Origin: Mortierella alpina
Lineage: Eukaryota; Mortierellomycota; Mortierellomycetes; Mortierellales; Mortierellaceae
Reading direction: 5' to 3'
DNA length: 64,000 bases
Assembly: GCA_029449245.1 (NCBI GenBank)
Contig: JANATF010000002.1
Location: 2,232,001 to 2,296,000, forward strand
Numbering within the stretch: position 1 is the stretch's first letter; every line of letters begins with the position of its first letter. The notes under the pieces were generated by a model. That model did no database searches and was not told where the DNA came from. It saw only the letters and a list, made by a program, of their open reading frames with translations. Shown in pieces: positions 1 to 8,700 of the stretch. The translations under genes and the position numbers were made by a program.

Positions 1-1
1 C

Positions 2-3000
2 GCGCTTCAAGGGCTGGCAGTAATCTTGGACTTGTTTCCTGACGCCATTGATATGGGTTCAATGCAAGGCGCCTTCGTGGAGATGCTCGCATCGCTCCAA
101 AAGCGTCTGCGTGGCATCCGTACTGTCAACAATGATCTTCAGCTGGTGCCTTTGCTGTCTGCTCTCAATGCACTCTTCGACGCCATGGTGCGCAGAGGAG
201 TGTTTGGGCTCGACCGTGAGGGCGTCTACAATGACCTCAGAACTCACTTGACTGGCCTAACCTCACATTCAAACGTGATGGTATGCTTCCAGGCACTGTA
301 CGCCAAGCAGGCCCTTGCCATCATTGGCAACGACGAGTCACTCCCGATGAGTGTGTTCCGCCGTGGGAAACTGGCCTTCGTGCTAGCCGGGAATATCTCA
401 AGTATGGCAACCACGTTCGATTTGGCCAGCGCAGGGTCTGCATACCAAATCATCAAGGAAATATTCGACTTCTCCATTCAGGATCGCTGGTACCAGGGCT
501 TGATCTACGTCGACTATCTTGTGGGACAACGTAGTTGGTGGCAGCTTGAGGACTTTGTGCTTCACAGCAAGTTCCAGACCGATGTCTGCTTTCAGCTTGG
601 AGTGGTTCTGCGGCTCGAACAGATTGCCGTTGTACAGATGGATGTCGCGATCAGGGATGGTGCCATCAAGTTTCTCGCTGCCCTTGGAGAGAACCCTATT
701 CCGTTGGTACCTGAGATGGTGCAGAGTACTCTTCGGCGTCTAGAGGCACTGAAAAACTCTACCAGTGGCTCGAAGGGCGACGTGGCCACCCCGAATGTCT
801 ACCAGCTCGACCTGCGACCAGTCTGGGATCCCGCCTGGCTTGCTGCCCCAAAAGGGATATTGTTCAAAGTTGTTCAGGATAGAGATCGTCGTGATGCGAC
901 AATAGATACTATACCTGCTACACTTGATACCATCCTACAGGCTGTAGTGATCCCCACGCCAAGTCGCAAAGACGTTCATTCCGCTCTCAAGAACTACTAC
1001 GAACAGGACCTCGTCATTCTAAGAGTTTCAGGAGATATACTGCCGTTGGAGACATGCTTTGTCAATCTAGCCATTGTCGAGGCTCCAGCACAGCGGGAAC
1101 AGGACAAGCAAGATCTCAAGGTGCAGGCGGCTGTCTTTCATCGAATCCCTAGTGCCGAAGCCGTGGAACAAGTCGATATGCAGAAGCCTATCCCCCTGGA
1201 GGAACTTTTCAACAAGCGCAAGCTACATGATGGAAAAGAAGACGTTCCTAAAATCATCTTGGTGCAAGGACGAGCAGGGGTCGGCAAGACAACACTTTGC
1301 AAAAAGCTTGTACATGCACATCAGACAGGATTGTGGGAGGACCGCTTCGACACCGTACTGTGGCTTCCGTTGCGTCAAATCAGAGCATTCAAGTCGCGCA
1401 CTCTGGAAGGCCTTTTCCGGGAGAAGTTTTTCACTCAAGGCCTCGATCAAGAAAATGGTGCGCTGGCTCACGAACTTGCAGCTTCTGCTCAGCGAGGCAG
1501 AGTACTTTTCGTCTTGGACGGTCTGGATGAGATTGCAAAAGACACACGATGTGATGACGGCCTGGCCTTGAAGACATTCCTGAAGATCCTTCTTGCACAA
1601 CAGCACGTGGTCATCACCTCAAGGCCCTCTGGCGTGGACAGGTCGTTACTACCGACTATCGATCTTGAGCTCGAGACCATAGGGTTCAGCCAGCAGAATG
1701 TTTCCGACTTTCTGACAAAGGTACTGGAGCCTGAGGCGGCCCAGACAGTTCAGGATTTCATTCAACGAACGCCATTGATGCAAGGACTAGTCAATATTCC
1801 TGTGCAACTCGACGTGATCTGCTTCAGCTGGGATTCTCTTCCGACGGACGGTCCAGCAATCACCATGACAGGACTGTATCAGCTCATGGTGCGGAAACTA
1901 TGGTGCAAGGACGCATTGCGGCTAAAAAAGTCAGCGGACGGAGAGAAATTGACACAAGAACATATCAACCAACTGGACCCTCAAGAAATCGACGAGTTGA
2001 TGGCGACGGAGATGCAAAATCTTGGATATCTTGCGTTCAGAGGGCTAACGAACGACCACCAGATTGAGTTTGACGAGAGGGCGCTGCTCAGTGCGTTTCG
2101 GGAACTCAAAAAGTACCGTACAACAGTCAACAATCGCCAGTTACCACCTCAGTTGCTTGAGATGGCGAAGCAGACTTCATTTCTGCACACAGCGGATGCG
2201 GATCTGGATGCTAGCAAAAAGGGCACTCAGCAAGCATGGTACTTTCTTCATCTTACTTTCCAAGAATACTTTGCGGCAACATGGTTGGCTCAACATTTCC
2301 AACAACCAATCTCAACCGGGATGCAGGAATATTTCACAGGAACAAGGTCGGCCCAGGATCTACAACAACCACTTCCCGATGGAATGATGACGGTGGAGCA
2401 AGCAAACGCGTTCGTGCAGGAGCACAAATACAACCCTCGATACGAGATTATGTGGTGGATGGTCGCAGGATTACTGGAGGGCGATGCGCTTGAGGACTTT
2501 TTTGATCTTTTACAAGGAGCACCACGCGATTTGATCGGAGGTCGACATCAGCAAATATTGGCATCCTGTCTGAATGAGGCGCGAGCTCGATTGAACCCCA
2601 CGACTGTGACGAGATTAGACGCGGAGCTGATGAAGTGGGTGCACTATGAGATTCAGACCTGTCACAATGATTCCGACAGAAGCGTGCTGGGTAGTCAGAG
2701 TTCATTCCCGGAAAGCCTTCTGGTCCAAGATTTGGATGTGAGTAGTACATCCAAAGCAGTTCTTGTGAACACTTTGGGGGGTCGCTCCACTTTGTCAAAC
2801 GCGGCCATCCAGTCCCTCATTGACGCACTGAAGGACGAAAATGCATCTGTCAGGTCCTCAGCAGCATGGGCATTAGGCAAGCAGTCCACGTTGTCAGAAG
2901 CGGCCATCCGGTCCCTCATTGGAGCACTCAAGGATGAAGATGCTTCTGTCAGTTCCTCGGCAGCAGAGATATTAAGCAGCCCTTCCACATTGTCAGAAGC

Positions 3001-4906
3001 CGTCATCCAGTCCCTCATTGGCTCACTCAAGGATGGAGATGCATATACCAGGTTCTCAGTAGCGTCGGCATTAGGCAACCAGTCCACGTTGTCAAAAATG
3101 GCCATCCAGTCCCTCATTGACGCACTCAAGGATGAAGATGCAGATGTCAGGTACTCAGCAGCAAAGGCATTAGACAAGCAATCCACGCTGACAGAAGCGG
3201 CCATCAAGTTCCTCATTGGCTCACTCAAGGATGAAGATGCATCTGTCAGATCCTCAGCAGCATCGGCATTAGGCAAGCAGTCCACGTTGTCAGAAGCGGC
3301 CACCCAGTCCCTAATTGGCGCACTCAAGGATGAAGATGCATCTGTCAGACCCTCAGCAGCATCGGCGTTAGGCAAGCAGTCCATGTTGTCAGAAGCGGCT
3401 ATCCAGTCCCTTATCGGTGCACTCAAGGATGAAGATGAAGATGTCAGGTCCTCAGCTGCAGAGGCACTAGGCAACCAGTCCACGTTGTCAGAATCAGCCA
3501 TCCAGTCCCTCATTGGCTCACTCAAGGATGAAGATGCATCTGTGAGGTCCTCAGCAACATGGGCATTAGGCAAGCAGTCCACGATGTCAGAAGCGGCCAT
3601 CCAGTCCCTCATCGGCTCACTCAAGGATGAAGATGCTTCTGTCAGGTACTCCGCAACAGAGATATTAAGCAACCCGTCTACGTTGTCAGAAGCGGCCATC
3701 CAGTCTCTCATTGGCGCACTCAAGGATGAAGATGCATCTGTCAGGTCCTCAGCAGCAGAGATATTAAGCAATCCGTCCACGTTGTCAGAGGCGGCCATCC
3801 ATTCCCTCATTGACGCACTCAAGGATGAAGATGCAGATGTCAGGTCCTCAGCAGCAAAGGCATTAGACAAGCAATCCACGTTGTCAGAAGCGGCCATCCA
3901 GTCCCTCATCGACTCACTGAAGCTTGAAGATGAATCTGTCAGGTCCTCAGCAGCATCGGCATTAGGCAACCAGCCCACGTTGTCAGAAGCGGCCATCCAG
4001 TCCCTCATTGGCGTACTCAAGGATGAAGACGCAGATGTCAGGCAGAGAGCAGCAGAGGCATTAGGCAAGCAGTCCACGTTGTCAGAAGCGGCCATCCAGT
4101 TCCTTATTGGCTCACTCAAGGATGACGATGCATCTGTTAGGTCCTCAGCAGCATCGGCATTAGGCAACCAGTCGACGTTATCAGAAGCAGCCATCCAGTC
4201 CCTCATTGACGCACTTAAGGATGATAGAGCATCTATCAGGTACTCCGCAGCAAAGGCATTAGGCAAGCAGTCAACGTTGTCAGAAGCGACCATCCAGTCC
4301 CTCATTGGTGTACTCAAGGATGAAAATGCATTTACCAGGTCCTCAGCAGCATGGGCATTAGGCAACCAGTCCACGCTGTCAGAAGCGGCCGTCCAGTCCC
4401 TCATTGACGCACTCAAGGATGAAAATGCATCTGTCAGGACCCCAGCAGCAGAGGCATTAGGCAATCAGTCCACGTTGTCAGAAGCGGCCATCCAGTCCGT
4501 CATTTGCGCACTCAAGGATGAAGATATTTATACCATATACTCAGCAGCAAGGATATTAGGCAACCAGCACACGTTGTCTGAAGTGGCCATTCAATCCCTC
4601 ATAGGAGCACTCGAAGATGACGAGGCACTTGTTAGGGTTCGTGCCGCTGATGCTTTTTCCATCCACTGGCACTCAGTATGCATGGCACTTCCGAGTCTGT
4701 CTGTGGCTGCAGTAGTCTCTATCTACAAGAATCATCTATTTTATTATAGTTGCCGGCATGTAATGTCTCTACAAGTACAAGACAACCGACTTTGCTACTA
4801 CACACAGCAAGGTTTAGTGCGTACAGAACCCATGGAGGCGGGCAAGGCAGCACTTATCACATCAGCTTTCGAAGCTGTTCAACGTGAAATGGGGATATAC
4901 ACATGA
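2..4906 (+). CDS. NACHT-HEAT NLR-like STAND NTPase, copy 1 (5' end outside window)
   Basis: The reading frame is open to the left edge, so the start lies outside the window; the part seen encodes about 1635 residues. An alpha-helical N-terminal region precedes a NACHT NTPase with a P-loop (GRAGVGKTT, coded at 1268-1294) and a Walker B (FVLDGLDE, around 1508-1531). A winged-helix-like linker follows, then 19 HEAT-type repeats of exactly 33 residues (2786-4666) and a C-terminal cap of about 80 residues. STAND NTPases of this layout act as signal-dependent switches in fungal non-self recognition and programmed cell death; the ligand and effector cannot be told here. The gene is a tandem paralogue of the next one, and similarity continues about 45 bp past the stop codons (TGA here, TAA there). 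The NACHT assignment is firm; an immune role is inference. Confidence 0.9.
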   Translation, partial: ALQGLAVILDLFPDAIDMGSMQGAFVEMLASLQKRLRGIRTVNNDLQLVPLLSALNALFDAMVRRGVFGLDREGVYNDLRTHLTGLTSHSNVMVCFQALYAKQALAIIGNDESLPMSVFRRGKLAFVLAGNISSMATTFDLASAGSAYQIIKEIFDFSIQDRWYQGLIYVDYLVGQRSWWQLEDFVLHSKFQTDVCFQLGVVLRLEQIAVVQMDVAIRDGAIKFLAALGENPIPLVPEMVQSTLRRLEALKNSTSGSKGDVATPNVYQLDLRPVWDPAWLAAPKGILFKVVQDRDRRDATIDTIPATLDTILQAVVIPTPSRKDVHSALKNYYEQDLVILRVSGDILPLETCFVNLAIVEAPAQREQDKQDLKVQAAVFHRIPSAEAVEQVDMQKPIPLEELFNKRKLHDGKEDVPKIILVQGRAGVGKTTLCKKLVHAHQTGLWEDRFDTVLWLPLRQIRAFKSRTLEGLFREKFFTQGLDQENGALAHELAASAQRGRVLFVLDGLDEIAKDTRCDDGLALKTFLKILLAQQHVVITSRPSGVDRSLLPTIDLELETIGFSQQNVSDFLTKVLEPEAAQTVQDFIQRTPLMQGLVNIPVQLDVICFSWDSLPTDGPAITMTGLYQLMVRKLWCKDALRLKKSADGEKLTQEHINQLDPQEIDELMATEMQNLGYLAFRGLTNDHQIEFDERALLSAFRELKKYRTTVNNRQLPPQLLEMAKQTSFLHTADADLDASKKGTQQAWYFLHLTFQEYFAATWLAQHFQQPISTGMQEYFTGTRSAQDLQQPLPDGMMTVEQANAFVQEHKYNPRYEIMWWMVAGLLEGDALEDFFDLLQGAPRDLIGGRHQQILASCLNEARARLNPTTVTRLDAELMKWVHYEIQTCHNDSDRSVLGSQSSFPESLLVQDLDVSSTSKAVLVNTLGGRSTLSNAAIQSLIDALKDENASVRSSAAWALGKQSTLSEAAIRSLIGALKDEDASVSSSAAEILSSPSTLSEAVIQSLIGSLKDGDAYTRFSVASALGNQSTLSKMAIQSLIDALKDEDADVRYSAAKALDKQSTLTEAAIKFLIGSLKDEDASVRSSAASALGKQSTLSEAATQSLIGALKDEDASVRPSAASALGKQSMLSEAAIQSLIGALKDEDEDVRSSAAEALGNQSTLSESAIQSLIGSLKDEDASVRSSATWALGKQSTMSEAAIQSLIGSLKDEDASVRYSATEILSNPSTLSEAAIQSLIGALKDEDASVRSSAAEILSNPSTLSEAAIHSLIDALKDEDADVRSSAAKALDKQSTLSEAAIQSLIDSLKLEDESVRSSAASALGNQPTLSEAAIQSLIGVLKDEDADVRQRAAEALGKQSTLSEAAIQFLIGSLKDDDASVRSSAASALGNQSTLSEAAIQSLIDALKDDRASIRYSAAKALGKQSTLSEATIQSLIGVLKDENAFTRSSAAWALGNQSTLSEAAVQSLIDALKDENASVRTPAAEALGNQSTLSEAAIQSVICALKDEDIYTIYSAARILGNQHTLSEVAIQSLIGALEDDEALVRVRAADAFSIHWHSVCMALPSLSVAAVVSIYKNHLFYYSCRHVMSLQVQDNRLCYYTQQGLVRTEPMEAGKAALITSAFEAVQREMGIYT
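2786..4666 (+). repeat. HEAT-coding tandem array, 19 units of 99 bp
   Basis: Nineteen in-frame units of 99 bp with no length variation, typified by STLSEAAIQSLIGALKDE followed by a variable half ending in LGKQ or LGNQ. The VR..A...ALG pattern is that of PBS-lyase/HEAT_2-type HEAT repeats. Units are very alike at DNA level, so the array is either young or repeatedly homogenised. Differences between units cluster in columns 18, 21, 22 and 25. Confidence 0.93.
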
Positions 4907-5751
4907 GATGTATACAATGACAACAGCCCTGTCACCGTGTCAAGAACTCCTTTTCCCAAAGAAGCTGATATCAGACATAGCATACGACAAAGAATAAAAA
5001 AATACGCGTTAACTCGCGTACTCGCTTGATCGCATGATCAATACGTGCTAGAGTGCTATTCATTTTCCTTTTCACGGGTTTTGTGTCTACCGTACACTGA
5101 GCCGAGAAGCCAGGTTGATATGCCCGATAAAATCACTGTACTGTATATATGAAAGCACATTGTGCGTGCCTTGATCGCTTAGAGAACAAACATTCAAAGG
5201 CTTCCGCCTCTCAATCAGCTTGAATCTTGCCAAGGGAGTTTTTGCTGTAAGTGCGGGACGATTCAGGGGTGGTTCGCAGAGTCGGGAAGATTACGGTTTG
5301 CATAAGGCATGATGGCATCTGCCAAAGATAGGCGTGCCTCTTCTCTTTATTCTGCTCATCCTCCTCCAAGCACACCAATAACGCTATCAACTCTCATCTC
5401 CCTTCTCGCTGCTCGTTTTCTTGGTGAGTATTCTGAGATTGGCTGTTCAATGTAGATATATAAGTGTGGAGTGTGGACAGAGGAATTTACATACGGTTGT
5501 CATCTCCACAATCCGGTAACTCCTGCTAGCCAATCGCGCAGACAACTGCACCCATCTTATTCGTCGCGAAAAGGGTGTATAAGTCCACCATGAACTGTAA
5601 GGAGGGCTTTTTTTAAAGACTTGATGAGGAATGAGGATGGTGGTTCATAAAGGCATAGGACAGTGTACTCAAGTTCTCGCTGCTCTACCATTGAATAGCA
5701 TCGAGCACGACTCACAAAGAATCTGGCACGCCTGTCTCTGGCAGAGTCTCC
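4907..5751. other. Intergenic region between the two NACHT-HEAT genes
   Basis: The first about 45 bp still resemble the sequence after the stop of copy 2, marking the end of the duplicated unit. The rest is AT-richer and holds no convincing gene. A short open stretch at 5309-5423 starts with tandem ATGs and ends at a good donor (GTGAGT), and could be an alternative first exon of copy 2. The promoter of copy 2 must lie here, but I see no clear TATA box. Confidence 0.6.
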
Positions 5752-8700
5752 ATGGTCACTGACCGTCAGCGTAAGTAACATTGCTTTACACTGCAAAATG
5801 ATCTTTTTGGTTGCCAAGGATCGACAGCTAAAAACGTGTGTGGCACTCCGTTGAAAAGTACAGAAAGGCTTGAAAGCGATCAAGAAGGGCGATGAATATC
5901 GAGATCGAGGTGATTTCGACAAGGCCGAAGCAAAGTACGAGAAGGCTGCCAAGTTTTACCCCTGCGAGGCTCATGATCGGCTGGCGATTCTACCCCTCTG
6001 CAAGGTATCCATGGAAGGAGACGATCCTGACCGATTCATTTCAGTTGGATGGCGTGCGCGCGCCCACAACGCGAAGGAAACGTTCAAACAAGTGTGGAAG
6101 CATCCATCTCCTATCCCACCTAAACAACAATCCTACTTCCCAAGACCCGCTTTGTCCACTCAGTCCACTGTTGCTTCTCTCTCGATCTCCGACTCCCAAT
6201 CCACCGTCATGTCGATATCAACTTGCACGACGACATCTACCTCAACCAGCCCTTCCACACTGGGTACACCCTCGAATTCGGCGTCCGAGCCTACTGTCAG
6301 TGATTTTGGCCCAGTCTCGGATGTACGCTCCCTGACCACCGCCTACAAGACTGCGGACGAGGGAGCGCGCAGGCTAATTGAACAACAGATCTACGACATC
6401 ATCAAGGAATTCGGACAACGTCAAGTGACGTTTGACACTGTGCAGGAGCTGGTAGTCCTGGCCAACATTGAAGATCGGGATATATTCCTACACATCGTCA
6501 CAGAGATCCTCCGTGTCCTGAGAGATATGCCTCTCCTCTCCGATATCGCGCTTCAAGGGCTGGCAGTTATCTTGGACTTGTTTCCTGACGCCATTGATAT
6601 GGGTTCAATACAAGGCGCCTTCGTGGAGATGCTCGCATCGCTCCAAAACCGTCTGCGTGGCATCCGTACTGTCAACAATGATCTTCAGCTGGTGCCTTTG
6701 CTGTCTGCTCTCAATGCACTCTTCGACGCCATGGTGCGCAGAGGAGTGTTTGGGCTCGACCGTGAGGGCGTCTACAATGACCTCAGGACTCACTTGACTG
6801 GCCTAACCTCACATTCAAACGTGATGGTATGCTTCCAAGCACTGTACGCCAAGCAGGCCCTTGCCATCATTGGCAACGACGAGTCACTCCCGATGAGTGT
6901 GTTCCGCCGTGGGAAACTGGCCTTCGTGCTAGCCGGGAATATCTCAAGTATGGCGACCACGTTCGATTTGGACAGCGTAGAGTCGGCATACCAAAACATC
7001 AAAGAAATATTCGACTTCTCCATTCAGGATCGCTGGTACCAGGGGTTGATCTATGTCGACTATCTTGTGCGGCAGCGTAGTTGGTGGCAGCTTGAGGACT
7101 TTGTGCTTCGCAGCAAGTTCCAGACCGATGTCTGCTTTCAGCTTGGAGTGGTTCTGCGGCTCGAACAGATTGCCGTTGTACAAATGGATATCGCGGTCAG
7201 GGATGGTGCCATCAAGCTACTGACTGCCCTGGGAGAGAATCCTATTCCGTTGGTACCTGAGATGGTGCAGAGTACTCTTCGGCGTCTAGCGACACTGAAA
7301 AGCACTACGGGTGGCACGAAGAACGACGTGGCCACCCTAAGGACATACGAGGGTGACCTGCGACCAGTCTGGGATCCCGCCTGGCTTGCTGCCTCTAAAG
7401 CGCTATTGTTCAAAGCTGTTCAGGATAGAGATCGCCGTGATACGACAATGGACACTATACCTGCGACACTTGACACCATCCTCCAGGCTGTAGTGATCCT
7501 CACGCCAAGTCTCAAAGACGTTCATTCCGCTCTCAAGACCTACTACGAACAGGACCTCGTCATCTTAAGAGTGTCAGGAGATGTACTGCCGTTGGATACA
7601 TGCTTTGTCAATCTAGCCATTGTTGAGGCTCCAACACAGCGGGAGAAGGACAAGCAAGATCTCAAGGAGCAGGCGGCTGTCTTTCATCGAATCCCTAGTT
7701 CCGAGGCGGTAGAGCAGGTCGATTTGCAGTCGCCCATCCCCTTGGAGGAACTTTTCGACAAGCGCAAGCTACGTGATGGAAATGAAGACGTTCCTAAAAT
7801 CATCTTGGTTCAAGGACGAGCAGGGGTCGGCAAGACAACGCTGTGCAAAAAACTTGTACATGCACATCAGACTGGACTGTGGGAGGATCGCTTCGACACC
7901 GTGCTGTGGCTGCCACTGCGTCAAATCAAAGCGTTCAAGTCCCGCACTCTGGAAGGCCTTTTCCGGGAGAAGTTTTTCACTCAAGGCCTCGATCAAGAAA
8001 ATGGTGCGCTGGCTCACGAACTTGCAGCTTCTGCTCAGCGAGGCAGAGTACTTTTCGTCTTGGACGGTCTGGATGAGATTGCAAAAGACACACGATGTGA
8101 TGACGGCCTGGCCTTGAAGACATTCCTGAAGATCCTTCTTGCACAACAGCACGTGGTCATCACCTCAAGGCCCTCTGGCGTGGACAGGTCGTTACTACCG
8201 ACTATCGATCTTGAGCTCGAGACCATAGGGTTCAGCCAGCAGAATGTTTCCGACTTTCTGACAAAGGTACTGGAGCCTGAGGCGGCCCAGACAGTTCAGG
8301 ATTTCATTCAACGAACGCCATTGATGCAAGGACTAGTCAACATTCCTGTGCAACTCGACGTGCTCTGCTTCAGCTGGGATTCTCTTCCGACGGACGGTCC
8401 AGCAATCACTATGACAGGACTGTATCAGCTCATGGTGCGGAAACTATGGTGCAAGGACGCATTGCGGCTAAAAAAGTCAGCGGACGGAGAGACATTGACA
8501 CAAGAACATATCAACCAACTGGATCCTCAAGAAATCGACGAGTTGATGGCGACGGAGATGCAACATCTTGGATATCTTGCGTTCAGAGGGCTAACGAACG
8601 ACCACCAGATTGAGTTTGACGAGAGGGCGCTGCTCAGTGCATTTCGGGAACTCAAAAAGTACCGTACAACAGTCAACAATCGCCAGTTACCACCTCAGTT

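Noticed and set aside
2695-4464. 589-codon open frame on the minus strand
   Set aside because: It runs antisense through the HEAT repeats of copy 1; the repeat codons simply lack stops in that frame. Similar shorter frames occur antisense to copy 2.
5309-5423. Alternative first exon of NACHT copy 2 (tandem ATG, good donor)
   Set aside because: It needs a 435-bp intron and shows no similarity to the protein's helical start; the micro-exon at 5752 gives a normal-sized intron. Kept only as an alternative.
5557-5952. 131-codon minus-strand frame
   Set aside because: Overlaps the start of NACHT copy 2; no family resemblance and no splice or promoter support.
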